The notes: generated from the letters alone by a model not told the origin. Positions 34,242 to 47,706 are shown, counted from the stretch's first letter. The stretch: DNA of 64,000 nt from Amycolatopsis methanolica 239 (GCF_000739085.1 NZ_CP009110.1:4278001-4342000), one strand, 5' to 3'. Translations and numbers: made by a program.

Positions 34242-35811
34242 CGCGCTGCCTCGCCAGCGTCTTGTTCTGCTCGTGCTCCGGCAGGTCCGACGCGAAGCAG
34301 GACAGGCCGTTCTTCTCGCACTTCACGAAGTACACGTACGTGCCCTGCGTCGGCTCCTCGGCCGCCTGGATCGCCTCCGGGCTCGGCGAGGAGATCGGCG
34401 TCGGCGGCAGCCCCGGGATCTTGTACGTGTTGTACGGACCCGGCCGGTTCCGGTCGTCGTCGGTGGTGGTCACGACCGGCTTGTCCAGCAGGTAGTTCAC
34501 CGTCGAGTCCAGCTGCAGCCGCATGTTCTGCGCCAGCCGGTTGTAGATGACCTGCCCGATGTTCTCGAAGTCCTGCTTCACACCCTCGCGCTCGATGAGC
34601 GAGGCGACGATCAACGTCTCGTACGGCGAGCGGCCCTGGAACTTCGACGACGCGGTCAGGCCGGCGGCCTGGATCCGGGTGGCCGACGTCTTCAGCACGT
34701 AGCCGAGCAGCTCCTCGGCGGACCAGCCGGGCTTGACGTCGTAGACGCCGGGCGCGACCAGGCCCTCGATGCGGCGGGCGTCGGTCGACCCGGAGACCAC
34801 CGGCACCGCCCAGTCCGGCGCGCCGAGCGCCGCCAGGTCGGCCTTGGCCGCGGTGTCACGCAGCTGCTCCACCGGGATGCAGGTGCTCTGCCCGTTCAGC
34901 TGGGCGCACGATGCCTTCGAGAGCAGGGTGAACACGCCGGGCGTGACCGTGCCGTCGGGCTGCGTGATGTCGTCCAGCTGCGTGCCCGCCCGCACCTGCA
35001 GCACGCCGACGCGCGACCCGTCCTGGGTCAGCTTCGCCACCGCCGCGGCGCCGGACATCTTCGTCTTCACGACGTAGTAGCCCGGCTGCAGGCTCAGCAC
35101 CTTCGAGTTGTCCTCGCTGGCCTTCACGAACGCCTTCGCGCTGGCCACCACCCCGGCCCCGGCCAGTTCCTGGCCGATGGCGCCGGTCGAATCGCCCGCG
35201 CTGATCTCGATCAGGACGTCGGACTCGCCGCTGCCCTCGAAGTCGTCGTAGCCAAAGACGGCGTCGATGCCGTACCAGGCGCCGCCGCCGATCAGGGCGA
35301 GCACGACGAGCGCGACCAGCCAGCGCAGCGGTTTGCGCTTGCGCCGCGTCTCGACCGGTTCGCCGTCGTCGGGCGGCTCGATGTACTCGGGCTCGGCGCG
35401 CTCCTCGTCGGCGTTCTCCGGGTAGTCGTCGTAGTCGTCGTACTCGTAGTCGTCCTCGAGGTGGATGATCTCGGTGGGCGACTCGTCCGGCGGCGGCTGG
35501 CGCGGCCGGCGCGGACGCGGCGGCGGGGGCCGCTCGTCGAACAGGTCGAGGCCGTGGTCGGGCGGCGCCGGGCGGCGCGCAGGCGGACGACGCGGCGGCA
35601 CCGGCGGCTGCGTCGGGGGCGCGGCAGGCGTCGGCGGCGTGGCAGGCGCCTGGGGCTCGGGGCGCGCGTGACGCGGCACGCCGGGACCGCGGGCCGGCAT
35701 CGGCCGGTCGGCGCCGCGCGGCGGGACCTGCGGCGGCGGGGGCACGGGCGGACGGCGGCGCGGCGAACCGGGGGGCGGCGGGCCGGGACGCGGCGGCTGC
35801 TCGCTGGTCAT
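34231..35811 (-). CDS. mltG: Endolytic murein transglycosylase MltG
   Basis: Cleaves nascent glycan strands and sets their length. The 526-residue protein begins with about 110 proline/arginine-rich residues and an acidic tyrosine-rich stretch, unusually long for a cytosolic tail. One membrane helix lies at about 163-182, a LysM-like part follows, and the YceG catalytic domain has the essential Glu407 in [13 protein letters not shown]. The end reads [20 protein letters not shown]. It overlaps ruvX by 4 nt and aroE by 11 nt in the conserved alaS-ruvX-mltG-aroE order. Confidence 0.95.
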   Translation of the reverse strand: MTSEQPPRPGPPPPGSPRRRPPVPPPPQVPPRGADRPMPARGPGVPRHARPEPQAPATPPTPAAPPTQPPVPPRRPPARRPAPPDHGLDLFDERPPPPRPRRPRQPPPDESPTEIIHLEDDYEYDDYDDYPENADEERAEPEYIEPPDDGEPVETRRKRKPLRWLVALVVLALIGGGAWYGIDAVFGYDDFEGSGESDVLIEISAGDSTGAIGQELAGAGVVASAKAFVKASEDNSKVLSLQPGYYVVKTKMSGAAAVAKLTQDGSRVGVLQVRAGTQLDDITQPDGTVTPGVFTLLSKASCAQLNGQSTCIPVEQLRDTAAKADLAALGAPDWAVPVVSGSTDARRIEGLVAPGVYDVKPGWSAEELLGYVLKTSATRIQAAGLTASSKFQGRSPYETLIVASLIEREGVKQDFENIGQVIYNRLAQNMRLQLDSTVNYLLDKPVVTTTDDDRNRPGPYNTYKIPGLPPTPISSPSPEAIQAAEEPTQGTYVYFVKCEKNGLSCFASDLPEHEQNKTLARQRGAY

Positions 35812-36295
35812 GCCTCACCCGCCCGCGCACGATGGGCGGCCCTGGCGTCGAGCCAGGCCTGCAGGATCTCCACAGCGGCGGCCTGGTCGACCACCGCCCG
35901 CTGCTTGCGGCCCTTGACGCCGCGCTGGGACAGCATGCGGGACGCGGTGACCGTGGTGAGGCGCTCGTCGGCGAGCCGCACCGGGACCGGCGCGATCCGG
36001 CCGGCGAGGGCGTCGGCGTAGCCGGCGGCGATCTCCGCGGCCGGTCCGTGCCGGTCGGCGAGCGTGCGCGGCAGACCCACGATCACCTCCACCACCTCGT
36101 GTTCGGCCACCAGCGCGGCAAGCTGTTCGAGATCGCTGTCGCTGTTCGCATCACGCGACAGGGTAACCAGAGGGCTGGCGAGGATGGGGGCCGGATCGCT
36201 CAGCGCCACACCGACCCGGACGGATCCGACGTCGACCGCCAGGCGCCGGCCTGCCCCGGGATCGTGCTCCCCGGGGCGGTCCGGTTTCCGCGCCG

Positions 36296-36299
<4 letters not shown>
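35808..36299 (-). CDS. ruvX: Holliday junction resolvase-like RuvX (YqgF)
   Basis: RNase H-fold nuclease of 163 residues implicated in pre-16S rRNA processing. The fold's acidic residues are in [47 protein letters not shown] and [16 protein letters not shown]. The GTG start at 36299 overlaps the alaS stop (GTGA), fixing the N-terminus, and the stop overlaps mltG by 4 nt. Confidence 0.94.
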
Positions 36300-38956
<2,657 letters not shown>

Positions 38957-39038
38957 TGGTCAGTCCTCGTGGGAATGCGGCGGGCGCCGCGGGTGTCGGG
39001 GGCTGCGGCGTCGGCGGAGGGCGCGCGGCAGGGCTGCG

Positions 39039-39338
39039 TCAGCTCTCCGCCCGGCGAGCTCGCGCCGGGCGCCGGGCCGCGTGCCGTCCTTCGGAGGCGC
39101 GCGGGGTGCTCACCCCGGACCGGTCCTCCACCATGTGACGCAGCTCCTGTTCCCGCTCGCTCATCCCGGCGCGCACGTCCGCGCCGAACGATCCGATGGC
39201 GCCGGCCAGCTCGGACACGGCGTCACCCAGGTTCGAGGCTAACCCCGCCGGCGACGCTTGACGAGCCGTTTGACCTGCCTTGCGGGTCAGTGCGACGCCG
39301 GTCACCACACCGACGCCGAGCCAGAACAGGCGCTTCAC
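39039..39338 (-). CDS. Small membrane-associated protein, DUF6167-like
   Basis: A 99-residue protein with one N-terminal hydrophobic segment (FWLGVGVVTGVALTRK), an amphipathic middle and a basic tail. It resembles the actinobacterial DUF6167 family that sits between a DUF948 gene and alaS. Function is unknown. It overlaps the DUF948 gene by 4 nt. The last 20 residues are unusually arginine- and alanine-rich. Confidence 0.8.
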   Translation of the reverse strand: MKRLFWLGVGVVTGVALTRKAGQTARQASPAGLASNLGDAVSELAGAIGSFGADVRAGMSEREQELRHMVEDRSGVSTPRASEGRHAARRPARARRAES

Positions 39339-39733
39339 TTGCGGCCCCGCTTCCGGCTGTGCCTGCCCTCGGCGAGCTCCTTGCCCTTGCGCCGGGACCG
39401 GATCGCCTTGCTCAGGCCGTAGGACAGCGCGGCGGTCTTCACCAGCGGGCCGCCGAGGGTCGCGGTGAACACCGACGACAGCGCGGACACGTTGCCGCTC
39501 ACGGCCTGGGCGTTCGCGGTGATCCCGTCGACGCGCTCGAGCTGGGTGTTGACGTGCGTGATCGTCTCGTTGGCGCCGAGCAGGATCGGGTCCGAGTTCT
39601 CGTGCGCCTTGCGGATGGCGATCGTCGCCTCGTCGAGCGTGCGACCGAGCTTGATCAACGGGATCGCCAGCAGCAGCACCAGCAGGACGAACGCTCCTGC
39701 GGCGATCAACGCGGCGATCTGCCCTGCCGACAC
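39335..39733 (-). CDS. DUF948 domain-containing membrane protein
   Basis: A 132-residue protein: an N-terminal membrane helix (about 5-27, IAALIAAGAFVLLVLLLAIP), then a helical domain with possible coiled coil (TLDEATIAIRKAHENSDPI), ending in a basic stretch (RSRRKGKELAEGRHSRKRG). DUF948 proteins are found beside alaS in many actinobacteria and have been linked to stress and envelope functions, without a defined activity. It is co-transcribed with the downstream DUF6167-like gene. Confidence 0.85.
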   Translation of the reverse strand: MSAGQIAALIAAGAFVLLVLLLAIPLIKLGRTLDEATIAIRKAHENSDPILLGANETITHVNTQLERVDGITANAQAVSGNVSALSSVFTATLGGPLVKTAALSYGLSKAIRSRRKGKELAEGRHSRKRGRK

Positions 39734-39790
39734 GGGCCCTCCTCGGGTTCTAGCGGCGTGAATTGCCGGTCAGGTTACCGTGCGTCGCCG

Positions 39791-40675
39791 TCAGTGGCCG
39801 GACGGCCCCTCCGGGCTCCTCGCCAGGCCGAAGTACAGCGTCGCCATGTCCTCGTCGCCGTGCCCGGCGGCGATCGCGGCGTCCAGATGCGCCAGCGCGG
39901 CGCGGGTTCCGGCGAGATCGACTTCGCCGCCCGCGGCCTCCAGGACCAGGCGCGCGTCCTTGGCTGCGTGCCGGGCGGCGAACGCCAGCGGGTACTCGCC
40001 GTCGATCATCGCGCCGCCCTTGAGGTGGGCGTAGGGGACGTCCAGCGCGCCGCCGGTGATGGCCTCCAGGAACAGCCGCGGGTCGACCCCGAGGGCCTGG
40101 GCGAGCCGGATGCTCTCGGCGGTGCCGTTGGTCAGCGCCAGCACCCACGCGTTCGCGGCGAGCTTGAGCCTGCTGCCCGCGCCGGTCTCGCCGACCCACA
40201 GGGTGCGGCCGCCGACGGCGTCGAACACCGGCGCGCACCGGTCGCGGAGTTCGCCGGGGCCGGAGGCGAGCACCACGAGCTTGCCGTCCTCGGCGGGTTT
40301 GCGGGTGCCGAGCACGGGCGCGTCGACGAACGCGACGTCCTTGTCGTGCGCGAGCGCGGCGAGCCGCTTGGTCCAGTCGAGGCCGACGGTGCTCATCTGC
40401 AACCACACCGCGCCGCCCGGGTCGGTGGCCTCGACGACCTGGTGCACGGTGGCGCCGTCGCTGAGCATGGTGACGACGAAGTCCGCGCCGTCGACCGCCT
40501 CCTGGGGCGTGTCCGTGACGGTGCAGCCGCGGCCGGCCAGCGGCGCGGCCTTGGCGCGGGTGCGGTTCCAGGCGCGGACGTCGAAGCCCGCGGCGGCGAG
40601 GTTGGCGGCCATCGGCAGGCCCATGATCCCGGTGCCGAGCACGGCGACAGTCGTTTCGGGCATGGCACCGATCAT
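39791..40675 (-). CDS. NAD(P)-dependent beta-hydroxyacid dehydrogenase family protein
   Basis: A 294-residue member of the 3-hydroxyisobutyrate/6-phosphogluconate dehydrogenase superfamily. The Rossmann motif is VAVLGTGIMGLPMAANLAAA with the NADP-type Asn-Arg (AWNRTRAK); the substrate motif is FVDAPVLGTRKPAEDG, and the catalytic lysine lies in GSRLKLAANAWVLAL. Substrate is unknown; imine reductases share this architecture. ATG 40675 is used, with ATG 40663 an equally possible start. It lies 14 bp from rarA on the same strand. Confidence 0.88.
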   Translation of the reverse strand: MIGAMPETTVAVLGTGIMGLPMAANLAAAGFDVRAWNRTRAKAAPLAGRGCTVTDTPQEAVDGADFVVTMLSDGATVHQVVEATDPGGAVWLQMSTVGLDWTKRLAALAHDKDVAFVDAPVLGTRKPAEDGKLVVLASGPGELRDRCAPVFDAVGGRTLWVGETGAGSRLKLAANAWVLALTNGTAESIRLAQALGVDPRLFLEAITGGALDVPYAHLKGGAMIDGEYPLAFAARHAAKDARLVLEAAGGEVDLAGTRAALAHLDAAIAAGHGDEDMATLYFGLARSPEGPSGH

Positions 40676-40689
40676 GTCACCGCGGGCGG

Positions 40690-42054
40690 TCAGCCGCCGC
40701 GCACCGACCGCCGCAGCCGGGGGACGCGCTCGGACAGCGTGCGCTCGGCGCCGCGCTGGGTCGGGTGGTAGTAGTCCACGCCCACGACCTCGTCCGGCGG
40801 GTACTGCTGCGCTACCACGCCTTCGGGCACGTCGTGCGGGTAGCGGTAACCCTGGGCGTTGCCCAGCTTGGCCGCGCCGGCGTAGTGGCCGTCGCGCAGG
40901 TGCGGCGGCACGGTGCCGAGGCGGCCGGCACGCACGTCGGCCAGCGCCGCGTCGATGCCCGTGACGACCGCGTTGGACTTGGGCGCGGTGGCGAGGTGGA
41001 TGGTGGCCTGGGCCAGGGCGAGCCTGCCCTCGGGCATGCCGATGAACTGGACGGCGTGCGCCGCGGCGACGGCGGTTTGCAACGCCGTCGGGTCGGCCAT
41101 GCCGATGTCCTCGCTGGCGTGCACGACCAGACGGCGGGCGAGGAACCGCGGGTCCTCCCCCGCCTCGATCATGCGGGCCAGGTAGTGCAGCGCGGCGTCC
41201 ACGTCGGAGCCGCGGATGGACTTGATGAACGCGCTGATGACGTCGTAGTGCTGGTCGCCGTCGCGGTCGTAGCGCACCGCCGCCTTGTCCACGGTGGACT
41301 CGACGATCGGCAGGTCGATGGTCTTGTGCTCGGTGGCCGACGCGGCGTCCGCGGCGGCTTCGAGCGCGGTGAGCGCGCGGCGGGCGTCGCCGGAGGCCAG
41401 GCGGACCAGGTGGTCCTCGGCTTCGGGCGTGAGCTCCAGTTCGCCGTCCAGGCCGCGCTCGTCGGCCATCGCGCGGCGGATGAGCAGCCGCACGTCGTCG
41501 TCGGTGAGGGGTTTGAGCTGCAGCACGAGCGAGCGGGACAGCAGCGGGGAGACGACGGAGAAGGACGGGTTCTCGGTGGTGGCGGCGACGAGGAGGACGG
41601 TGCGGTCCTCGACCGCGCCGAGCAGCGCGTCCTGCTGGGTCTTGGAGAAGCGGTGGACCTCGTCGATGAACAGGACCGTGTTCTCCGCGTTGTACTGGCG
41701 GCGGCGACGGGCTTCGTCGATGACGCCGCGGACTTCCTTGACGCCGGCGGAGAGCGCGGACAGGGCCACGAAGCGGCGGCCGGTGGCGGTTGAGACGAGG
41801 TTGGCGAGCGTGGTCTTGCCGGTGCCCGGCGGGCCGTAGAGGAGCACCGAGGCCGGGGCGGCGCCCTCGACGAGGCGGCGCAGCGGGGCGCCCTCGCCGA
41901 GCAGGTGCTGCTGGCCGACCACCTCGTCGAGCGAGCGCGGCCGCATCCGGACCGCGAGGGGCGAACCCGGCGGGACCGGGGCCGTCTGGGGCTGCGTCAC
42001 GCGCTCCGGCGGCGGCTCCAGGTCCGGGTTCACCGTGAAGAGTTCGTCCTGCAC
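40690..42054 (-). CDS. rarA: Replication-associated recombination protein A (RarA/MgsA)
   Basis: AAA+ ATPase related to clamp loaders, acting at stalled forks. The 454 residues begin with a short disordered segment, then [19 protein letters not shown], Walker [15 protein letters not shown], Walker [20 protein letters not shown], sensor 1 [11 protein letters not shown], and the C-terminal oligomerisation domain ([18 protein letters not shown]). Its place near alaS is conserved in actinobacteria. Confidence 0.96.
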   Translation of the reverse strand: MQDELFTVNPDLEPPPERVTQPQTAPVPPGSPLAVRMRPRSLDEVVGQQHLLGEGAPLRRLVEGAAPASVLLYGPPGTGKTTLANLVSTATGRRFVALSALSAGVKEVRGVIDEARRRRQYNAENTVLFIDEVHRFSKTQQDALLGAVEDRTVLLVAATTENPSFSVVSPLLSRSLVLQLKPLTDDDVRLLIRRAMADERGLDGELELTPEAEDHLVRLASGDARRALTALEAAADAASATEHKTIDLPIVESTVDKAAVRYDRDGDQHYDVISAFIKSIRGSDVDAALHYLARMIEAGEDPRFLARRLVVHASEDIGMADPTALQTAVAAAHAVQFIGMPEGRLALAQATIHLATAPKSNAVVTGIDAALADVRAGRLGTVPPHLRDGHYAGAAKLGNAQGYRYPHDVPEGVVAQQYPPDEVVGVDYYHPTQRGAERTLSERVPRLRRSVRGG

Positions 42055-42088
42055 GCCTCCACCGTAATGCGGGGCTCCGACAGAACCG

Positions 42089-42955
42089 TCAGCGCTCCAC
42101 GGGCCGCGGCGCCAGCTCCGGCTCCAGCGGCTCGGCGCGGCGGGCGCGCCACGATTCGAGCGCCGACCGGGCGACGATGGCGGCCGCGTAGGGCAGCAGG
42201 TCCCGGCCGCGGCGCCACAGCCACGGGATGCCCTTCACGACGAGCCAGCCGACATGATCGACGGTGCGTGGTGTGACGCCGCCGGAGCAGACGAGGCTCA
42301 CCGGTGAGGGGACGGCGATCCCGGCATCGGCGACCAGTTCGGTCACCCCGCGGGCGAGCAGGCGGTGCCCCAGCTCGGAGGGGTGCAGGCGGTCCACGCT
42401 CCAGGCGGCCAGGTCGTAGGCGCCGGGCAGCGAGCCGAGGTCGAGGCAGGCGACCCCGTGCCGCCGCGCGATCGTTTCGATGACGTCGTTGAGCTCGGCG
42501 ATGCGTGCGGTGAGGGCGCGGCGCAGCGGGCCGGGGAGCCGGAAAACGCGGCTGTGGTCGTGGAAGCGCATGGTGACGACCGTGGCGCCGACGGCCTGGA
42601 GGGCGGTGACGACGTGTTCGAGGTCGCGGGCCATGCCGAGGGAGTCGAAGTCCGAGCGGAGGGTGTCGTTCATGCCGACGATCACGACCGCGACGTCCGG
42701 CCGGTGACGCAGCGCCGCCGGCAGCTGGTCGGTGCGCACGCAGCGCATCCGGGCTCCGGTGAACGCGGTGTTCAGGTACCCGGCCGGCGGGATGCCCAGC
42801 GCCTCGGCGACGAACGGGCCGACACCGCGCCAGGAGCCGCCGGGAACGGGGTCGCCGAGCCCGACGGCGGTCGAGTCACCGAGCACGGCCAGGCGGGCGG
42901 CACGGCGGGGAAGCGGATCGGGGGTCTGGGTGAATTCTTCACGCACCGCAGTCAC
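42089..42955 (-). CDS. SGNH/GDSL-family hydrolase
   Basis: A 288-residue esterase/lipase-type protein with the four SGNH blocks: Ser in [13 protein letters not shown], Gly in NTAFTGARM, Asn in [11 protein letters not shown] and Asp-x-x-His in [11 protein letters not shown]. There is no signal peptide; a hydrophobic stretch near the C-terminus ([14 protein letters not shown]) could associate with membrane. Substrate unknown. It lies 34 bp from rarA and next to the long 23-bp repeat zone. Confidence 0.88.
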   Translation of the reverse strand: MTAVREEFTQTPDPLPRRAARLAVLGDSTAVGLGDPVPGGSWRGVGPFVAEALGIPPAGYLNTAFTGARMRCVRTDQLPAALRHRPDVAVVIVGMNDTLRSDFDSLGMARDLEHVVTALQAVGATVVTMRFHDHSRVFRLPGPLRRALTARIAELNDVIETIARRHGVACLDLGSLPGAYDLAAWSVDRLHPSELGHRLLARGVTELVADAGIAVPSPVSLVCSGGVTPRTVDHVGWLVVKGIPWLWRRGRDLLPYAAAIVARSALESWRARRAEPLEPELAPRPVER

Positions 42956-43643
42956 GTCTGAAGACCATCAGGCACGGACCCGCCCACCACGTGAGCGCCG
43001 GGTAACACGGTCCGGACGGCTCAGCGAACGTCTGGGTTTCCGGGGTGGGGGTGGGCGAGCGGGCGGGCTGGGGTGGGTTCGTGCGTTCGTGCGGGCGCGG
43101 GTGGGCCGGTCGCTCACGCGCTGCGGGGCTGGTGTGCTGGCACGACAGGGCCGGTCGCGGCGGGCGCGAGTGGGCCACCCGCGCCCGCACGAGTGGGCCA
43201 GTCGCGCCGACACGACACGGCCAGTCGTGGTGGCGCGAGCGCCAGTCGCGGCGGCACGAGAGGACAAGTCGCGGCGCAGGAGGGAGCTGGCCGCACCACA
43301 CCACCGGTCACGCCGCACGGAGGCGCCAGTCGCGGCGCACGACAAGACCAGCTGCGGCCACACGACAACGCCAGCCGCGACCGCACGAGAGGGCCAGCCG
43401 CGACCGCACGAAAGCCCCAGTCATGGCCGCACGACAAGACCAGCTGCGGCCACACGAAAGGACCAGCTGCGGCCACACGACAACGCCAGCCGCGACCGCA
43501 CGAGAGGGCCAGCCGCGACCGCACGACGGGAGCAACCACTCGCGCGCCAGGCACACAGCGGCGAGCCAAAGCCGCTCCGCCGCCCAGCATCCACGCGGGA
43601 CCCTGACCGCCCAGCGGCCGCGGCCGCCCGGAACCCCGGAAAC
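42956..43643. other. 688-bp repeat-dominated intergenic region
   Basis: Lies between the SGNH hydrolase and the phosphotransferase-fold gene. Apart from about 150 bp next to the SGNH gene it consists of 23-bp repeats and their degenerate relatives. Reading frames here are repetitive and lack protein character. Confidence 0.65.
43338..43521. repeat. 23-bp tandem array, eight units
   Basis: Eight contiguous 23-bp units, beginning at 43338, 43361, 43384, 43407, 43430, 43453, 43476 and 43499. They start CACGA and end GCGGCCA, GCGACCG or ATGGCCG, with CCAGC or CCAGT in the middle. Units 2-3 and 7-8 are identical pairs, so the array also has a longer internal duplication. Weaker units with the same period extend left to about 43130. 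There are no spacers, and 23 is not a multiple of three. Confidence 0.93.
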
Positions 43644-44840
43644 TCAGCGGAAAGCCGGGTACAGCGGCAGTTCCAGCCCGGGCCCGAACCGCGCATCGAG
43701 CGCTTTCGCGACCTCGCGCGCGTGCGCGGCGACCTCCTGCCTGCCCCCGCGCTCGGCGTAGGTTCCCAGGTCCTTCCACCAGCTCACCAGCGCCGCGACG
43801 CGGTTGGGGCGCACTTCGGCGGCCGCGCCGCCCAGGTCGGCCCACGTGGTGACCCACACCAGCAGCATCTGGTGGTCCAGCAGGTGCGCGGAGAGCACCT
43901 CGTTGTCGTCGAGGGCCGGCCACACGCCCGACACCTCGGCCTTCCACGCGGCGATCATCGCCTCGCTCATGCCGCTCGGCAGGGCCCGCGCGTCCTCACA
44001 CGTGGCGAACGGGACGCGAAGGTGCGCGGCGTCCACCAGCGCGTTGCGGACCACGCCGCGCTCGAAGTCCAGGAAGTGCACGCCGCCGCTGGTCACCAGG
44101 TTGTTGTCCGGGCTCAGGTCCACCGGGCTGAACGCGCGGTACGGCGACGACGCCGAAGCCTCGCACACGTTCTCGGCGTAGGTCCGCACGTTGTCCGGTG
44201 TCGTGACGCCGACCGCTTCCGCCAGCAGCGTCGGCAGGCGCGCGCACGCCACCGCGGGGGTGGTGTCCTCGTCCGGCACGAACCCGCCCAGCCGGCGCAG
44301 CAACGCCTCGAAGTCGGCTTCCCGCCCGGCCGTGGTCGCGTGCAGGCGGCCCAGCGAGCGCGCCCAGGACAGCAGCGCCCGCTCGGCCAGCCGCGCGTCC
44401 TGTCCGCGCAGCTTGTCCCACAGGGTGGGCGCGCGTCCGAGGTCGTCGACGACGATCACGCGCAGCGGGCCGTCGTGGGCGAGCAGCTCCGGGCACATGC
44501 GGTCCTCCGCGGGCAACGCGGTGAACAGCTGGTAGCTGACCGCTTCCTGCGCGAACGGGTCGGCGACGCCGCGCGGCGGCGCGTCCGGGTAGTGCTTGAT
44601 CACGAGCGTGCGGGGCAGCCCGAACGGGGACGCGGCGATGCGGGCGCGGACGACCGTCGCCGGTCCGCTGCCGGGCAGGGCTTCCGGCTCCACGAGCCCG
44701 ATGGCGCTGCCGAAGCGCCGCGTCAGCACGGTTTCGGCTGCCTGGACGGCGGCGTCCACGACTTGGGTTCCGCTCACCGGAACGGCCGCGACTGCCGGGT
44801 CCTGGTCGTCCTCCGTGCCTGGGGAAGTGTCCACCGTCAT
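43644..44840 (-). CDS. Aminoglycoside phosphotransferase (APH)-fold protein
   Basis: A kinase-like protein of 398 residues. A lysine candidate is LVIKHYPDAPP, the acidic hinge is VIVVDDLGRAPTLW, the catalytic-loop equivalent is SPVDLSPDNNLVTSGG and the metal-binding Asp is in VHFLDFERGVVRN. The catalytic His of the classical HGDLxxxN loop is replaced (PVDLSPDN), so substrate and even activity are uncertain. ATG at 44840 is preferred, with GAAGG just upstream. It lies 32 bp downstream of the DUF389 gene. Confidence 0.78.
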   Translation of the reverse strand: MTVDTSPGTEDDQDPAVAAVPVSGTQVVDAAVQAAETVLTRRFGSAIGLVEPEALPGSGPATVVRARIAASPFGLPRTLVIKHYPDAPPRGVADPFAQEAVSYQLFTALPAEDRMCPELLAHDGPLRVIVVDDLGRAPTLWDKLRGQDARLAERALLSWARSLGRLHATTAGREADFEALLRRLGGFVPDEDTTPAVACARLPTLLAEAVGVTTPDNVRTYAENVCEASASSPYRAFSPVDLSPDNNLVTSGGVHFLDFERGVVRNALVDAAHLRVPFATCEDARALPSGMSEAMIAAWKAEVSGVWPALDDNEVLSAHLLDHQMLLVWVTTWADLGGAAAEVRPNRVAALVSWWKDLGTYAERGGRQEVAAHAREVAKALDARFGPGLELPLYPAFR

Positions 44841-44872
44841 CGCCTTCGACCCTACTAGCGGGCGAACGTCGC

Positions 44873-45826
44873 TCACCACAACGATTTTTCCACTTCCGGC
44901 AACGGCCGCACGGTGACGGAAGCGCCCCGGCGCCGCCGCAGCAACAGAACGACGGCCGCCGCCACCACGATCCCGACGAGGTTCACGGCCAGCTGCCCGA
45001 ACGACTGTGCCGCCTTCGACCACTCCCCCACGACCGCCGCGACCACCGCGTATCCGGCGGCGGGAACGGTCGTGACCGAGATGAACACCCCGACCAGCGC
45101 GGCCGATTTCGCCGACGTCATCGACAGCATCCCGGCCGCGCCGGCGAGCAGCGCGACGATCAGCGAGTACCAGCCGACCTCGTACACGAAGTCCACGTCG
45201 TGGGACTCGCGGAACGCGCTGACGTCGAGCAGCCCCACGAACCAGGTCAGCACCGTGACCCCGGCGGTCACCAGCATCGCGACCGGGAACCCGAGCGCCA
45301 GCGCCACCGCCGCGCGGCGGACCAGGTCCCAGCGCCGCAGCACGAGCCCGACCGCGATCGCGGCGAGCGGACCGAACTCCGGGCCCACCACCATCGCGCC
45401 GACGATGGTCACCGGGGAATCGGTCACGATGCCGACCGACGCCAGCAGGCACGCGATCGTCAGGAACGTCAGGAACGTGACGTTGAGCCGCGACTCCTCG
45501 CCGGTGCGGTTCAGCAGCTCCTGCCAGACGACCGCGTCCGCGCCTTCGCCCGGCGCGCTTTCCTCGGCGCGGTCGGCCGAATCGGACAGCGCGGTGTCGA
45601 GGGATTCCAGCGTGATCGCGCCGCTGTGGTCCAGCCCCAGCTCGCACAGCGCTTCGAGCACCTCGTCGGCGGCCTCGCGGGCCACGTCGGCCTCGATGAG
45701 GTCCCCGGCCGGGGACACGGCGGCACCCGCGTGCACGATCAGGTGCGCCGTGCCCGGCTGGCCCCGCAGCACCGCCAGCGCGCGTTCGGTGTCCTCCGGC
45801 GGGCTGACGACCCGCAGGTGCAGCAC
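44873..45826 (-). CDS. DUF389 family membrane protein
   Basis: A 317-residue protein with an N-terminal soluble domain (about 1-110, ferredoxin-like LHLRVVSPPEDTERALAVLR) and six or seven membrane helices. The family signature is in FLTFLTIACLLASVGIVTDS and TIVGAMVVGPEFGPLAA. Function of DUF389 proteins is not established. The GTG start at 45826 lies five bases after the aspS stop, so it is probably translated from the aspS message. Confidence 0.9.
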   Translation of the reverse strand: MLHLRVVSPPEDTERALAVLRGQPGTAHLIVHAGAAVSPAGDLIEADVAREAADEVLEALCELGLDHSGAITLESLDTALSDSADRAEESAPGEGADAVVWQELLNRTGEESRLNVTFLTFLTIACLLASVGIVTDSPVTIVGAMVVGPEFGPLAAIAVGLVLRRWDLVRRAAVALALGFPVAMLVTAGVTVLTWFVGLLDVSAFRESHDVDFVYEVGWYSLIVALLAGAAGMLSMTSAKSAALVGVFISVTTVPAAGYAVVAAVVGEWSKAAQSFGQLAVNLVGIVVAAAVVLLLRRRRGASVTVRPLPEVEKSLW

Positions 45827-45831
45827 CGCGG

Positions 45832-47601
45832 TCAGCCCTTGGGCGCCGGGGGCTTCGCGTCCACGCCCGCCTCTCGGCGCTGCTGGGCGGTGATCGGGGC
45901 CGGCGCGCCGGTCAGCGGATCGTAGCCGCCGCCGGTCTTCGGGAACGCGATGACGTCCCGCAGCGACTCGGCCTTGGCCAGCAGCATCACGATGCGGTCC
46001 CAGCCGAACGCGATGCCGCCGTGCGGCGGGGCGCCGAAGGCGAACGCGTCGAGCAGGAAGCCGAACTTCTCCTGCGCCTCGGCCTCGGACAGGCCCATCA
46101 CCTCGAAGACGCGCTTCTGCACGTCGGCGCGGTGGATACGGATCGAGCCGCCGCCGATCTCGTTGCCGTTGCAGACCAGGTCGTAGGCGTAGGCCAGGGC
46201 GTTGCCCGGGTCGGACTCGAACTTGTCGATCCACTCCGGGGTCGGCGAGGTGAAGGCGTGGTGCACCGCCGTCCACTTGCCCGAGCCCACGGCGACGTCG
46301 TCGGTCTCGTCGGCCGCCTCGAACAGCGGGGCGTCGACCACCCACACGAAGGACCACTCGTCTTCGTCGATCAAGCCGAGGCGGTGCCCGATCTCCACGC
46401 GGGCCGCGCCGAGCAGGGCGCGGGCCTCGCGGGGCTTGTTCGCGGCGAAGAAGACGCAGTCGCCGGGCTTGGCGCCGACGGCTTCCGCCAGACCCTCGCG
46501 CTCCTTTTCGGAGATGTTCTTGGCGACCGGGCCGGACAGCGTGCCGTCCTCGCCGATGAGCACGTAGGCCAGGCCCTTCGCACCGCGCTGCTTGGCCCAC
46601 TCCTGCCACGCGTCGAGCTGGCGGCGCGGCTGGTCGCCGCCGCCGGGCATCACGACCGCGCCGACGTAGGGCGCCTGGAAGACGCGGAACGGGGTGTCGG
46701 CGAAGTACTCGGTCAGGTCGGTCAGCTCGAGCCCGAAGCGCAGGTCCGGCTTGTCGGTGCCGTACTTCGCCATGGCGTCGGCGTAGGTCATCCGGGCGAT
46801 CGGGCGCGGGATCTCGTGGCCGATCAGCTTCCACAGCGCCGACACGACGGCCTCGCCGACGGCGATCACGTCGTCCTGGTCGACGAAGCTCATCTCGATG
46901 TCGAGCTGGGTGAACTCCGGCTGCCGGTCGGCGCGGAAGTCTTCGTCCCGGTAGCAGCGGGCGATCTGGTAGTACCGCTCCAGGCCGCCGACCATGAGCA
47001 GCTGCTTGAACAGCTGCGGCGACTGCGGCAGCGCGTACCAGGACCCGGGGCGCAGGCGGGCGGGCACCAGGAAGTCGCGGGCGCCCTCCGGGGTGGAGCG
47101 GGTCATCGTCGGGGTCTCGACCTCGACGAAGCCCTGGTTGTGCAGCACCTCGCGCGCGGCGCGGCTGACCTCGCTGCGCAGGCGGATGGCGCGGGCCGGG
47201 CCGTTGCGGCGCAGGTCGAGGTAGCGGTACTTGAGCCGCACCTCCTCGCCGACGTCGACCCGGTCGTCGATCGGGAACGGCAGCACGGCGGCCTCGGACA
47301 GCACCTCCAGCTCCGTGGCCAGCACCTCGATGGCGCCGGTCGGGATCTCCGCGTTCTCGTTGCCCGCCGGACGCTGCGAGACCTCGCCGGTGACCTGGAC
47401 GCAGAACTCGGAGCGCAGCTGGTGGGCGCGCTCGGCCATCTCGCCCTCGCGGAACACCACCTGGGCGACCCCGCTCGCGTCCCGCAGATCGATGAAGATC
47501 ACCCCGCCGTGATCGCGCCGCCGGGCGACCCACCCGGTGAGCGTGACGATCTGGCCGGCGTGCTCGGCACGCAGGGTGCCGGCGTCGTGGGTGCGAAGCA
47601 C
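45832..47601 (-). CDS. aspS: Aspartyl-tRNA synthetase
   Basis: Bacterial-type AspRS of 589 residues. The N-terminal OB anticodon-binding domain has [20 protein letters not shown]; class II motif 2 is [20 protein letters not shown]; motif 3 is [14 protein letters not shown], with the GAD insertion in between. Start is GTG, with AAGGAG upstream. Whether it also charges tRNA-Asn cannot be told here, and no gatCAB is present in the window. Confidence 0.97.
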   Translation of the reverse strand: MLRTHDAGTLRAEHAGQIVTLTGWVARRRDHGGVIFIDLRDASGVAQVVFREGEMAERAHQLRSEFCVQVTGEVSQRPAGNENAEIPTGAIEVLATELEVLSEAAVLPFPIDDRVDVGEEVRLKYRYLDLRRNGPARAIRLRSEVSRAAREVLHNQGFVEVETPTMTRSTPEGARDFLVPARLRPGSWYALPQSPQLFKQLLMVGGLERYYQIARCYRDEDFRADRQPEFTQLDIEMSFVDQDDVIAVGEAVVSALWKLIGHEIPRPIARMTYADAMAKYGTDKPDLRFGLELTDLTEYFADTPFRVFQAPYVGAVVMPGGGDQPRRQLDAWQEWAKQRGAKGLAYVLIGEDGTLSGPVAKNISEKEREGLAEAVGAKPGDCVFFAANKPREARALLGAARVEIGHRLGLIDEDEWSFVWVVDAPLFEAADETDDVAVGSGKWTAVHHAFTSPTPEWIDKFESDPGNALAYAYDLVCNGNEIGGGSIRIHRADVQKRVFEVMGLSEAEAQEKFGFLLDAFAFGAPPHGGIAFGWDRIVMLLAKAESLRDVIAFPKTGGGYDPLTGAPAPITAQQRREAGVDAKPPAPKG

Positions 47602-47706
47602 TGCGGTTGTTCTCCTTGCGAGGCGTTCGGCTCGTGCGTCAGCAGGGGTTTTGCTGCCCGTATGAGGCTAACGAACGCCCCGGCGGAGGAGTCCACCAGG
47701 CTTTCC

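Noticed and set aside
43338-43521. Possible CRISPR array
   Set aside because: The 23-bp units are contiguous with no spacers, and no cas gene is in the window.
47602-47706. T-box or other riboswitch in front of aspS
   Set aside because: The 105-bp leader shows only a short CAGCA/TGCTG stem; no T-box sequence or terminator/antiterminator pair could be recognised.
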